This document shows positions 44,437-54,066 of a DNA stretch of 64,000 nucleotides, piece by piece. The stretch covers positions 186,001 to 250,000 of the forward strand of contig CAVUIJ010000035.1 in the NCBI GenBank assembly GCA_963741505.1. The letters run 5' to 3'. Numbering within the stretch: position 1 is the stretch's first letter; every line of letters begins with the position of its first letter. Source of the DNA: JAKFWF01 sp963741505 (lineage in GTDB: Bacteria > Pseudomonadota > Alphaproteobacteria > Rhizobiales > Hyphomicrobiaceae). The position numbers were made by a program, and so were the translations under genes. The notes beneath the pieces were generated by a model, which did not search any database, was not told the DNA's origin, and saw only the letters and a program-made list of their open reading frames with translations.

Positions 44437-46329
44437 ATGAGTTTACTGTTCCGCATCGTCTACGCCGCCCATGCCAACGGCACGCATCACAAGCTGGCGC
44501 TGGACGGCCTGCGCAGCATGACGGGCACGCAGGCTGCGGAGTGGACGCGGCTGTTTCTCAAGCACGCCGATCGTTTCATGGTCGGCTCGAAGGCGCCCGA
44601 CGACACCTTCAAGGATTTCAAGAACCACGTACTGCACGTCGGCGATAGCTACTGGGGCGGCGCACCGGAGGCGACGGTCGAATGGTACGGCCGGACCGTG
44701 GCGGCATTGCGCGAGCAGCGGTGGCCGGATGCGGTCTACGCGGCGGGCGTCACCAGCCACTATTATTGCGACCCCATCATGCCGTTCCACACCGGCCAGA
44801 CCGACGCTGAGAACGCCATCCACCGCGCGACCGAATGGAGTATCAACCGCTCGTACAACGACCTGCGTCGCCTTGGCGAAGCCCGGTCCGCCGCCCTTGA
44901 GGTGCCGAAGCGCGACGGCGCCGATTGGCTGAAGGCGATGGTGTGCGATGGCGCCGAAGCCTCGCACCGGTCCTATGAGCGGCTGATCGCGCACTACGAC
45001 ATCCACCGCGGCGTCACCGATCCGCCATCCGGTCTCGACGGCATCGCCCGCGGTTTCGTCGCCGAGCTGCTGATCTACGCCGCGACCGGCTTTGGCCGCA
45101 TTCTCGACCGCGCGTTCGACGAGGCGCAAGTTGCGCCGCCGCCGGTGTCGCTGACACTCGATACGATCGTGGCGGCGATCAAGATCCCCGCCAAGGCTTT
45201 GGCCAAGCGGCTATCGAACGCCGAGGACCGGGCGATCGTCGAAGCGATGTACGACGAGCTCAAGACCACCGGGCGGGTCGAAAAGACGCTGCCCGAGGAC
45301 GACCGGATGGTCCGCGACCTGCACGCCAAGGAAGTGCTCGCGCCGCAGATTGCGATCAGGGCCGCAGCCCGTGCCACCCGCCTCAAGAGCACGCCGGCCC
45401 AGAGTGCGCCGTCAACGGCGGCGCCGAAGGAGGCAGCCGCGGCTGCGGCCGAGATCGCCAAGCGCACGCAGGCGGCTCTCGCAGGCACGATCCCGGTCAA
45501 GCCGAACATCACTCCAGCCGCACCACCACGTCCACAACCACAGGCGGCTTCGAACGACGCTGCAGCGGCGAAGCCAGCTTCAACGCCGATGCTCGCGCCG
45601 CAGATCAGGGCAACGGCGGCGGTGCTGCCGCCGGTCGCGGCGCAGGCGCCGAGAGCTGAGCCGCAGCCAGTTGCACCCCCAGCCGGGGCGGTCGCGGCGC
45701 CGACCAAGCCCGCGGCAATGCCTGCGAGCCCAGCAGCGGTGACGCCACCCAAGCCCGAGGTCGCGCCAGCCGTCGTTGCCGCGGCGCAAGGCCTCGTGTC
45801 GCGACTGGCATCGACTGCAACGCCGGCGCCTGCGAAACCCGTAACGGCTGCGAGCACATCGGTTCCCTCGATCGCCGCCACGACCGCCGAACGAGTGCCG
45901 CGCGCCTATCTCGCCGCCAGCGACCAGCTCGAGGCCGCGCCTTCGATTGGCCCGAAGATGGCGGAGCGGTTCGCTGGACTCGGCGTCAAGACCGTCGCCG
46001 ACTTCCTCGCCGCCAACCCACCGGCGCTGGCGGCCAGGCTCGCCGACCGCCGCATCGATGCTGCCATGATCGAGCAGTGGCAGGCGCAGGCGCGGATGGT
46101 CATGACCGTCGCCGGGTTGCGGGGCACCAACGCGCAGTTGCTGACCGGCGCCGGGTACAACACCGCCGCTGCCGTCGCCGCCGCCGACCCCGACAAGCTC
46201 GCGGCAGCGGTGATCGCCTATGCCGCCGGCGCCGAGGGCCAGCGCCTGCTGCGAGATAGCCCACCGCCCGAGCCCGACAAGATCAAGGGTTGGGTCGCCA
46301 TGGCCCGAGCCGCCGCCAGGGCCAAGTGA
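44437..46329 (+). CDS. Zinc phospholipase C/S1-P1-like domain fused to DUF4332 helix-hairpin-helix domain
   Basis: This 630-residue protein begins with an all-helical domain whose histidines and acids follow zinc-dependent phospholipase C. These are H17 (GTHHKLALD), D55 (KAPDDTF), H64 (KNHVLH), H108/D112/H118 in SHYYCDPIMPFHTG and H129/E133 in AIHRATEW. The 4-6 and 4 spacings match H118/D122/H128 and H142/E146 of Bacillus cereus PLC. A Pro/Ala-rich linker (about residues 325-480) leads to a DUF4332 region with a helix-hairpin-helix, APSIGPKMAERFAGLGVKT, repeated more weakly later. There is no signal peptide, which is odd for this normally secreted fold. AGGGAGA precedes ATG 44437. The substrate could be a phospholipid or a nucleic acid. 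Confidence 0.75.
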   Translation: MSLLFRIVYAAHANGTHHKLALDGLRSMTGTQAAEWTRLFLKHADRFMVGSKAPDDTFKDFKNHVLHVGDSYWGGAPEATVEWYGRTVAALREQRWPDAVYAAGVTSHYYCDPIMPFHTGQTDAENAIHRATEWSINRSYNDLRRLGEARSAALEVPKRDGADWLKAMVCDGAEASHRSYERLIAHYDIHRGVTDPPSGLDGIARGFVAELLIYAATGFGRILDRAFDEAQVAPPPVSLTLDTIVAAIKIPAKALAKRLSNAEDRAIVEAMYDELKTTGRVEKTLPEDDRMVRDLHAKEVLAPQIAIRAAARATRLKSTPAQSAPSTAAPKEAAAAAAEIAKRTQAALAGTIPVKPNITPAAPPRPQPQAASNDAAAAKPASTPMLAPQIRATAAVLPPVAAQAPRAEPQPVAPPAGAVAAPTKPAAMPASPAAVTPPKPEVAPAVVAAAQGLVSRLASTATPAPAKPVTAASTSVPSIAATTAERVPRAYLAASDQLEAAPSIGPKMAERFAGLGVKTVADFLAANPPALAARLADRRIDAAMIEQWQAQARMVMTVAGLRGTNAQLLTGAGYNTAAAVAAADPDKLAAAVIAYAAGAEGQRLLRDSPPPEPDKIKGWVAMARAAARAK

Positions 46330-46423
46330 TGGCTTTGGCCTACCGGGTTGCCGCTGCCGGCGGGCTGTAGCACTCTCGGTCCGTCTGCGATGCGAATTGG
46401 AGCGATCGGGGGAGTGAGGCAAC

Positions 46424-47290
46424 ATGCGCGTTAATCAACTGCGGGCCCTGCTTGATGCCGGCAAGCCGACCCTCGGCACTCATCTGCTCTCGACCTGGCC
46501 AACGCTGGTCGAGCTGATCGGCCAGACCGGTCAATATGACTACGTCGAGTTCACCGCCGAATACGCGCCTTTCGACCTGCACGATCTCGACAACCTCGGC
46601 CGCGCGCTTGAGCTGTCGGCGCTGGGCGGGATGATGAAGGTCGAGCAGTCGGAGTGGATGCACCAGACCATGCGTTCGATCGGCGCTGGTTTCCAGAGCA
46701 TCCTGTTTGCCGATGTGCGGACCGTCGAGGATGCCAGGGCCTGCGTGCGTGCCGTCCGCGCCGAGGCACCCGGTAGCAATGGCCTGCATGGAGTGGGAAT
46801 GCGCCGTGACGTCGGCGTGCTGCGCGAGCCCGGCACCCCCGCTTACGTCAAGGCGCTCGATCAGATCGTGATTGCGATCATGGTCGAGAAGCGCCAGTGC
46901 GTCGAGGATCTCGACGCCATCCTCGATGTCCAGGGCATCGACATGGTGCAGTTCGGGCCGGCCGACTACGCCATGAGTATCGGGGTCGCCGGAGAGTTCA
47001 CGCACCCCGACGTGCGCCGGGCGGAGCGCCGGACGATCGAAACCGCCCTGAAGCGCGGCATTCATCCCCGCGTCGAGCTGTTCGATGCGGCGCAGGCGCG
47101 GCCCTACATCGAGATGGGCGTCAAGCACTTCTGCATCGGCTGGGATGTCTCGATCCTGCGTGGCTGGTGGCAGGCTCAAGGTGCCGATATGCGCGGGCAA
47201 CTGACCGGCGGCGGCAACAGATCGGGGCTCAAGAAATCGACGGCGAAGCCGGCGCGGCCTGCCGGCTCCGGCAAGGGCTACCGGCCATAG
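46424..47290 (+). CDS. HpcH/HpaI family aldolase
   Basis: This 288-residue class II (metal-dependent) aldolase of the HpcH/HpaI family cleaves or forms 2-keto-hydroxy acids, giving pyruvate plus an aldehyde. It has the TLGTHLLSTWPTLVELIGQ start, a metal-type glutamate in IMVEKRQCVEDLDAIL near residue 150 and the aspartate in VQFGPADYAMSIG near residue 178. The C-terminal 35 residues are a basic low-complexity tail. GGGGGAG precedes the ATG. The true substrate is unknown; the neighbouring cupin, MFS and DddP-like genes suggest a catabolic locus. Confidence 0.85.
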   Translation: MRVNQLRALLDAGKPTLGTHLLSTWPTLVELIGQTGQYDYVEFTAEYAPFDLHDLDNLGRALELSALGGMMKVEQSEWMHQTMRSIGAGFQSILFADVRTVEDARACVRAVRAEAPGSNGLHGVGMRRDVGVLREPGTPAYVKALDQIVIAIMVEKRQCVEDLDAILDVQGIDMVQFGPADYAMSIGVAGEFTHPDVRRAERRTIETALKRGIHPRVELFDAAQARPYIEMGVKHFCIGWDVSILRGWWQAQGADMRGQLTGGGNRSGLKKSTAKPARPAGSGKGYRP

Positions 47291-47311
47291 CCTCCAGCCC
47301 CGCTCCGGCGC

Positions 47312-47635
47312 TCAGCCCTTCTTGGGGCCGTAGAACAGCACCCAAGTCGAGAAGTCGTCGGAGAACTCCTTGAACCGGTGGGTGTCGCCGGCAGCCGCGA
47401 ACAGCGCGTCGCCGGCGGCGAAGGCGAAGGTCGCGCCGTTGCGCTCGAACACGCCGCGGCCGCAGATCACGAAATACAACTCGTCACGGTCGTGTGGCGT
47501 CTGCGGGTCGTGGCCCTTGGGTGCGTAGTGACGCACCTCGATGTCGCTGTTGCTGAGCGCCACACGCGACAGCCCGCTGGCTGAGATCGGCCAGCCGGCC
47601 ATGTCGCTGGGGGAGAAGCGGGTCGGGGTCGACAT
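47312..47635 (-). CDS. Small cupin-domain protein
   Basis: This 107-residue single-domain cupin has the first metal motif altered to HDRDELYFVICGRGVFERNG (residues 48-67) and a second motif GDALFAAAGDTHRFKEF near residue 75. Small cupins include dioxygenases, isomerases and sensors; the metal set here (H, E, H) is plausible. It is convergent with the aldolase gene and follows the MFS gene on the same strand with a 27-base gap, so the two are probably one operon. Confidence 0.8.
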   Translation of the reverse strand: MSTPTRFSPSDMAGWPISASGLSRVALSNSDIEVRHYAPKGHDPQTPHDRDELYFVICGRGVFERNGATFAFAAGDALFAAAGDTHRFKEFSDDFSTWVLFYGPKKG

Positions 47636-47662
47636 GGGTGGTCCTCCTTTGCCGTTGATGTT

Positions 47663-48922
47663 TCAACCGCTGGCGCCCGGTGCCGGTCCGATGGTTTCGC
47701 CGGCTGGCGCGCGGTAGTCGCCGCGCTTGCGCAGCAGCTTGCGCAATAGCAGGAATACGCACAGCGCCGCCCCAAGCCCGCCGCAGAACCAGAACAGCGC
47801 ATCATAGCCGGTGCGCTCCATCAAGATCGAGGCCGCGAGCGGTCCAAACGCGGCGCCGATGCCCCACAGCAGCAGTAGCGTGCTCGACCAGCCGACGCGC
47901 TGGGCGTCGGTGGCAATGTCGTTGGCATGGGCGACGGCGAGCAGATAGAGCGGTGCCGGCGCGCCGCCCCAAAGGGTCGTCAGCACCAGCAGCCAGGCAA
48001 ACGCGGGCAGATCGGGCAGCAGGTAGATCGCCGACAAGGCGACCGTCGCCAAGGCCGACATCGCCATCATGGTGCGCCGGCCGAAGCGGTCGGAGAGGTA
48101 GGAGAAGGGGATTTGGAACAATAGGCCGCCGAGCGGGATCGCAGCCAGCAGCAGGGCTACCTGCTCGATGGTGAGACCACGTGCCAGCGCATAGAGCGGC
48201 AACAACGCCGGGCCGGTGGCGCCGATCAGTCCGTGCACCAGTGCCGCCGCTGCCGCCGCCGGCACGGTAAACGGCAGATCGCCGAGGTTGGGGCCTGACT
48301 TGCGGCCGATCATCGGCGCTTTGCCGGGGATGGAAAATGCCGGCCACGGCGACAGCAGGTAGGCCACGACAGCTGCGATCAACAATGCTGCCGATGCCGG
48401 ATCGATCGCGACGAGCGCTACTTGACCCAGCGCGAAGGCGAAGCGGCTCAGCACCATGTAGATGCCGAAGATCCGGCCGCGTGTCGCGGTGGTGGCGGCA
48501 GCGCCCAGCCACGCCTCGACCAGCACCAGCAGGCTCGCAACCGCAACGCCCGCGAGTCCGCGCGAGATGGCCCAGGCCGCGGGATCGGCGGTCGCGAGCA
48601 GGATCATGGTGGCGGCGGCGTTGGCCAATGCCATAACGACAATCACCCGGTTGATCCCCAGCGCGCCGATCAGCTGAGCCGCGCCGATGCAACCGGCGAG
48701 AAAGCCGATCGAGAATGCGGTCGACACCCAGCCCAGGATCGAGGGCGCAAAGCCGCTGTTGGCGAGCTTGATCGGCACGATGGCGCTGACGACGCCGCTG
48801 CCGAGCTGGAATACGCCGACGATCACAAGCAGCAGGCTGACGACCCACAACTGCGAGCGATCGGGGACGGCCGTGCCCAGCGCCGGTGCGGCCGTGCCGG
48901 CCGCTGGCGGGTTGCTTTTCAC
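47663..48922 (-). CDS. MFS transporter, YcaD-like
   Basis: This 419-residue major-facilitator protein has about twelve transmembrane segments, beginning LWVVSLLLVIVGVFQLGSG, with the MFS loop motif SDRFGRRTMMAMSALA between helices 8 and 9 and the central AWAISRGLAGVAVASLLVLVE-type helix near residue 120. The pattern resembles YcaD-like exporters. It is co-directional with and upstream of the cupin gene, and divergent from the M24/DddP-like gene. Substrate unknown. Confidence 0.85.
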   Translation of the reverse strand: MKSNPPAAGTAAPALGTAVPDRSQLWVVSLLLVIVGVFQLGSGVVSAIVPIKLANSGFAPSILGWVSTAFSIGFLAGCIGAAQLIGALGINRVIVVMALANAAATMILLATADPAAWAISRGLAGVAVASLLVLVEAWLGAAATTATRGRIFGIYMVLSRFAFALGQVALVAIDPASAALLIAAVVAYLLSPWPAFSIPGKAPMIGRKSGPNLGDLPFTVPAAAAAALVHGLIGATGPALLPLYALARGLTIEQVALLLAAIPLGGLLFQIPFSYLSDRFGRRTMMAMSALATVALSAIYLLPDLPAFAWLLVLTTLWGGAPAPLYLLAVAHANDIATDAQRVGWSSTLLLLWGIGAAFGPLAASILMERTGYDALFWFCGGLGAALCVFLLLRKLLRKRGDYRAPAGETIGPAPGASG

Positions 48923-49059
48923 CTCAGCACTCCTTGTGCAGCGATGCGACTATGGCAGCCAAGCGAGTGAGCGCCAACCGCCGTGCCTCGACAGGCAACA
49001 GTTTTCTCGTGCACACTCGAGGCGCTGGGCTGCAAGCCGACGGTCGCGGGAGGGCTGTG

Positions 49060-50293
49060 ATGGCCGAAATCTTCAAGGACATGCGCAAGAAGGAATACCT
49101 CAACGCGGAAGGCGCGGACAAACCGCTGAAGAGCCCGATCCCGCTCGCGACCCTGAAGAAGGCTCGCGGCTATCGCAAGCAGCGCTTGGTGGATCAAGTG
49201 GTACGGCACGACTGCGCCGCGATCCTGCTCTACGATCCGCTCAACATCCGCTATGCGCTCGACGTCTCGAACATGCAGCTGTGGATGACGCACAATCCGT
49301 CTCACTACGCCCTGGTATGTGCCGACGGCCACGGCATCGCCTTCGAATACGGCAAATCGGAGCATCTGGCGTTGGGGCTAGAGACCGTCGACGAGGTGCG
49401 CACGGCGAAGTCGTGGTTCTATTTCTCCGCCGGCAACAGGCTGGCCGAGCGCGTCGAGAGCGTGGGCCGACGAGATCGCCGATATCGTCCGCCAGCGCGG
49501 CGGCGGAAAGAACATGCGGCTCGCCGTCGACAAGCTCGAACCGCTCGGCGTCGACGCGCTGCGCAAGCGCGGCATCACTCTGGTCGAGGGGCAGGAGCTC
49601 ACCGAGCACGCCCGCGCGATCAAGTCGGCGGAAGAGCTCGAACTGATGCGCTGGACCATCCGCGTGTGCGAGGCCGGCATGGCGCGCATGTACGAGCACT
49701 CGATCGCCGGCAAGACGGAGAACGAGATCTGGGCCGAGCTGCACTTCGAGAACATCCGCTCGGGCGGCGAATGGATCGAGACGCGGCTGTTGGCATGCGG
49801 CCCACGCACCAATCCGTGGTTCCAGGAGTGCTCGGACTACGTCTGCAGACAAGGTGAGATGCTGTCGTTCGACACCGACCTGATCGGCCCCTACGGCTAT
49901 TGCGCCGACCTGTCGCGCTCGTGGACCATTGGCCACACGCGCATGACTCCAAAACAGCGCGAGCTCTACCAGGTGGCGCGCGCCCAGATCGATCACAACA
50001 TGTCGATCCTGCGCGCCGGCATCACCACCACCGAATTCAACGAACGCAGCTGGCGGATCCCGCCCAAGTACCAGGCGCGGCGCTATTCGGTGGCCATGCA
50101 CGGCGTCGGCCTGTGCGACGAGTGGCCGTCGGTGCCGACGCACGTCGACTTCGCCAAGGGTTACGACGCGCTGCTGGAGGAAAACATGGTGATGTGCGTC
50201 GAAAGCCTGATCGGCGAGGAAACCGGCACCGAATGCATCAAGCTCGAAACGCAGGTGGTGCTGACAAAGCACGGGCTGCGTGCGGTTGGATAG
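49060..50293 (+). CDS. DddP-family M24 metalloenzyme (possible DMSP lyase), frameshifted near 49470
   Basis: About 410 residues after removing one base near 49470. The pita-bread fold is of the M24 type, and several segments match the DMSP lyase DddP closely: LYDPLNIRYALDVSNMQLW, GGEWIETRLLACGPRTNPWF, SFDTDLIGPYGYCADLSR and AMHGVGLCDEWP. The metal ligands expected in DddP are present: two aspartates in FDTD, one in CAD, the histidine in MHGVG, and glutamates in VESLIGEE and IKLETQV. DddP cleaves dimethylsulfoniopropionate to DMS and acrylate. Close relatives of unknown activity also exist, so lyase function is only possible. GGGAGGG precedes ATG 49060. Confidence 0.8.
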
Positions 50294-50556
50294 TTTTCCG
50301 TGGGAGGAGGGGTGAGGGGGATTTGAGGCGGGTACGCTTTCGAGTCCGGCGTAGACGAGGTTCACCGCGCAAGCCTAGACGATGCGAGGTTTAGTCGCTG
50401 GCCTCCTTTGGAACTTGGTTAGATCAATCTGTTTCGGACCGGCCAATTTGCCGCAAACGCGATCCACCCATCACGATGGCTGCCTGTACACCAATATGCC
50501 GATCTGATCACTTAGCGTGATATTGTCCCGAACCCCTTTGACCATGGTTCCCGCCC

Positions 50557-51057
50557 GTGTCGCTCCCCGAAATTCTTGGTGCAGCCAAAAGCCTTTCTGG
50601 CATTCATGCCTGGGTCGCCAAGGAGCCGAACCAACTTTCCCTCGTTTCGGCCCTAGAGGTTGACGGCGTGACCATGGCCTCCGTGCAATTGCGAATGCGA
50701 GCAATTCTCGACGAGCCGGACAGGGCAGTTATGATCCAGTTGGAGTACAATCCGCCCAAAGGACACAATCAACGCCTACTACGCATCGAATGGCGTCCGA
50801 TATCGCACCACACAAACACAAACAAAGCTCCAGAACCCTACCGCCTAATGATAATTCGGACCTCACACATCCACCGCTTCGAACATAATTACTACGAAGC
50901 TGGCGACCGCATGGTGAGAGGCAATCTTCCTCATGCAGTGCCACTGGAACCCGATCCGCCAACTTTCAGCGAACTCCTTGAATTGGCTGCAAAAGAGCTT
51001 AAGATTTCGGATCTTCACCGAGTAGCAACGCCTCCATGGCAAGCTCGTATGGTATAA
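50557..51057 (+). CDS. Hypothetical protein, first gene of a two-gene AT-richer cassette
   Basis: This 166-residue protein (start GTG 50557) has no signal peptide or membrane segment. A region near residues 95-125 is rich in histidine and aromatic residues (IIRTSHIHRFEHNYYEAG), which could be a metal or nucleic-acid site, and the C-terminus is helical. I recognise no named family with certainty; it somewhat resembles small DUF6978-type proteins. Codon use is clearly less GC-rich than the neighbouring housekeeping genes, suggesting transfer. The next gene begins three bases after its stop, so the two are co-translated. Confidence 0.6.
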   Translation: MSLPEILGAAKSLSGIHAWVAKEPNQLSLVSALEVDGVTMASVQLRMRAILDEPDRAVMIQLEYNPPKGHNQRLLRIEWRPISHHTNTNKAPEPYRLMIIRTSHIHRFEHNYYEAGDRMVRGNLPHAVPLEPDPPTFSELLELAAKELKISDLHRVATPPWQARMV

Positions 51058-51060
51058 TTA

Positions 51061-51819
51061 ATGGTAGCCCAGTCGTTGACCGCAGCGCCACATAGACGGC
51101 TCTTGGAGAGCGTCGCGAGCCAGCTCGTTGCAATCGAGCATCGGCCCGACGGCGCGTTCATCACGACTCCACTCATGTTCCCGAGTGGCTCGATGGCCGT
51201 TGTGCGCGTGGATGTCCTCGGCCACGACCGTCACTTCGTCACCGATATGGGCACCGGCTACCTCGAAGCTGAGATGATGGGTACGTCGCTCATCTATGAG
51301 CGGAATGCCAAGCCTATCGCTGAGCACGTTGACGTGCAATTTGACCATCATGCATTCTCGCTCGTCGATGTCTCTCGCGATCAATTGCCGGCCGCGATTA
51401 TCACAATTGCCAATGCCTCTCAGCAGGCCGTTGCAGTGGCTGCCTACAAGCTGTCCGAGAAGAAGATCGCCGAAGATACGGAATTCTTGTACGCGCGCCT
51501 AGTCAAGGTCTTCACCCCACTTCAGGTGAGCAGGGACGTTCCCATTGTGGGAGCTTCGAATACATCTTGGCATGTTGCCAACATTGTCCGGTACGAGCGC
51601 AAGCTCACCGTCTTTGAGCCTGTGAGCAAGCATCCTAACTCAATCACAACGGCGACGACAAAATTCCACGACCTTGCTCGTCTGGAAGATCCGCCGAACC
51701 GGGTGGCCGTCGTCGAGAATAAGGAGCGGCTCGGGACGTACCTCGGTGTGCTCGCGCAGGCCGCAAGTGTAGTGACGCGCGATGTCCCGGATAGCACTCT
51801 AATGCGCTTGGCCGCATAG
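51061..51819 (+). CDS. Hypothetical protein, second gene of the cassette, DUF1828-like start
   Basis: This 252-residue protein's N-terminal region (FITTPLMFPSGSMAVVRVDV, then HDRHFVTDMGTGYLEAEMMG) loosely resembles DUF1828 proteins, which pair a TPF-type opening with a short DDG-like motif; I am not certain. The middle is helical, and the C-terminal part, with VSKHPNSITTATTKFHDLAR and VAVVENKERLGTYLGVLAQ, looks like a small alpha/beta domain. Base composition is atypical for the window. The pairing with the preceding gene suggests a small accessory module such as toxin-antitoxin or phage defence, but no catalytic motif proves it. Confidence 0.6.
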   Translation: MVAQSLTAAPHRRLLESVASQLVAIEHRPDGAFITTPLMFPSGSMAVVRVDVLGHDRHFVTDMGTGYLEAEMMGTSLIYERNAKPIAEHVDVQFDHHAFSLVDVSRDQLPAAIITIANASQQAVAVAAYKLSEKKIAEDTEFLYARLVKVFTPLQVSRDVPIVGASNTSWHVANIVRYERKLTVFEPVSKHPNSITTATTKFHDLARLEDPPNRVAVVENKERLGTYLGVLAQAASVVTRDVPDSTLMRLAA

Positions 51820-51923
51820 CCAGTAAGCTTCGCACCTCTGCTAGGGGTTACAAACCACCCCATTAGCATCTCCACATCCGGGCCCAACACTCTCAGCTCG
51901 CCCCATGCCAGCCGAAAAGACGA

Positions 51924-54048
51924 CTATCCGACATCCCCACCCAACTCCAGATGACACTCGATGCGGTGCTCGCCGAACTGGCGCACCGGCGGCGGTTCGC
52001 GCTCGCACAGCTTGTCGATCTTCTTCGGGCAGCGGCTGGCGAAGACGCAGCCGGCAAGGCGCTCGGTCGGGCTCGGCATCTGGCCGGAGAGCACCACCGC
52101 CGGCGCGCGGGCGTCGGGATCGGGTTTGGGCGCCGCTTCGAGCAAGGCTTCGGTGTAGGGGTGGAACGGCGGCCTGAAGACCTGGGCCGCCGGGCCGTAC
52201 TCGACGACGCGGCCGAGATACATCACCGCCACCCAATCGGCCATGTGCCGCACCAGGCCGAGGTCGTGGCTGATCAGGATCAGGGCGAGATCACCATCGT
52301 CGAGTAGCTCGCCCAGCAGATTGACGATCGCCGCCTGCACCGAGACGTCGAGCGCGGACACCGGCTCGTCGGCGATGATGAGATCCGGTTCGCCGGCGAG
52401 CGCGCGCGCCACCGCCACCCGCTGCCGCTGGCCGCCCGACAGCTGGTGCGGCTTGCGCCGCAGCAGATCGAGCGGCAGCCGCACCCGCTCCATCAGGCGG
52501 GCGACCTCCGCCTGCGCCTCGGCGCGCGACATGCCGCGTTGCTTGCGCAGCGGTCGCATCAGCGCGAATTCGATCGAGTGGCTCGGGTTCAAGGTCGCGT
52601 CGGGGTTCTGGAATACCATCTGCACGCGCCGCCGGGTGTCGGCGGAACGATCGTCGACGCCAAGCGTACCGATTTCGATCCTGCTCGGTTGCGCAGCGCC
52701 CAGCCGTCCCGCGCCCGGCGGCCGGCTCCCCGGAGGGGAGTTGCCGGGCGCCAACAAAAACGCGCTGCCGGCGCTCGCCGTGATCAAGCCGCTCACGACC
52801 TTGGCCAGCGTCGACTTGCCCGAGCCGCTCTCGCCGACGATGGCGAGCGTTTCGCCGGCGCGGGCCGCCATGCTGGCATCGCTCAGCGCGTAGATCGAGC
52901 GCGCCGGACCCGAAGCCGAAACGGCCGGCAAGATCGTAGCGCTTCGACAGCTTGTCGAGTTCGAGCAGCACGCGGCCGCGGTGAGGGGTGGCAGCAGTTG
53001 CAGCACGAGGAACAGGGGCTAACGCGGCGGCAGCGACGAACGCCAGTCGGCTGCAGCGGGCCAGATGGGCACGACCGGTCGCGACCGGCGACAGCGCGAT
53101 CGCCTTTGACTCGCACAACGCCGGATCGGCAAAGCCGCAGCGCGGCGCAAAGGCGCAGCCGGCGCGGGCGCGGTCGGCGGCGGTCAATGTACCCTCGATC
53201 GGCGACAGCCGCGAATGCGCCGCGGTGCCCGGCTCGGCGTGCTTCGGCAGCGCCGCCAGCAGGCCACGGGTATAGGGGTGGGCCGGTGCCTTGAACACGT
53301 CGCGGATGCTGCCGGCCTCGACCAGCCGTCCGGCATAGAGCACGCCGATGCGGTCGCACAGCCGCGCTACGGTGCCGAGGTTGTGGCTGATGAACAGGAT
53401 CGCGGTGCCGAACTTGCTGCGCAGCTCGCGCACCAGCTCGAGGATGGCGGCCTCGATGGTGACGTCGAGGCCGGTGGTCGGCTCGTCCATGATCAGCAGC
53501 GCCGGCTCGGCCATCAGCGCCATGGCGATGACGACGCGCTGCTGCTGGCCGCCGGACAACTGGTGCGGATAGCGCTCCATCATTGCCGCCGCGTCGGCCA
53601 ACCGCACCTCGCCGAGCATGGCAATCGCCCGCGCCCGCGCCTTTGCGGCGTCGGTCTCGCCGTGCAGCATCGGCACCTCGATCAACTGCCGGCCGATGGT
53701 CATCACCGGATTGAGGCTCGACATCGGGTCCTGGTAGACCATGGCGAGACGGTTGCCGCGCAGACTGCGCAGCTGTTCTGCGTTCATCGCCGCGATGTCG
53801 CGGCCCTCGAACAGGATGCGCCCGCCGGTGATGCCGAGCCCGCGCCCCAGGTACTGCATGACGGCGAGTGCGACCGTCGACTTGCCGCAGCCGGATTCAC
53901 CGACGAGGCCGTACGCCTCGCCCGGTGCGATCGTCAGGCTCACGTCCTGGATGATGCGGCTCGCCCCCTGCCGTCCCTGGGCCTCGATCGACAGGCCGTC
54001 GATGGTCAGCATTGCAGCCGCAGAGTTTCCGGGCGCACCATCAGCCAT
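51924..54048 (-). CDS. Dipeptide-type ABC transporter, two ATPase domains fused, frameshifted near 52910
   Basis: This gene encodes both ATPase domains of a peptide/nickel-type importer in one chain (about 707 residues after removing one base near 52910). The first domain has GLVGESGCGKSTVALAVM near residue 52, LSGGQQQRVVIAMALM and IMDEPTTGLDV. The second has AIVGESGSGKSTLAKVV, LSGGQRQRVAVARALAG and IADEPVSALDV, with the C-terminal oligopeptide motif region. The two correspond to DppD and DppF. No stop codon separates them. Permease genes dppC and dppB lie upstream on the same strand, but no substrate-binding protein gene is present in the window. Confidence 0.88.
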
Positions 54049-54066
54049 GGGCGGCCTCGTCGATGG

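Noticed and set aside
43181..46423. tatABC downstream of scpB
   Set aside because: I looked for TatA/B amphipathic helices and a TatC six-helix protein, because this order is common, but found an ABC ATPase and the PLC-like gene instead.
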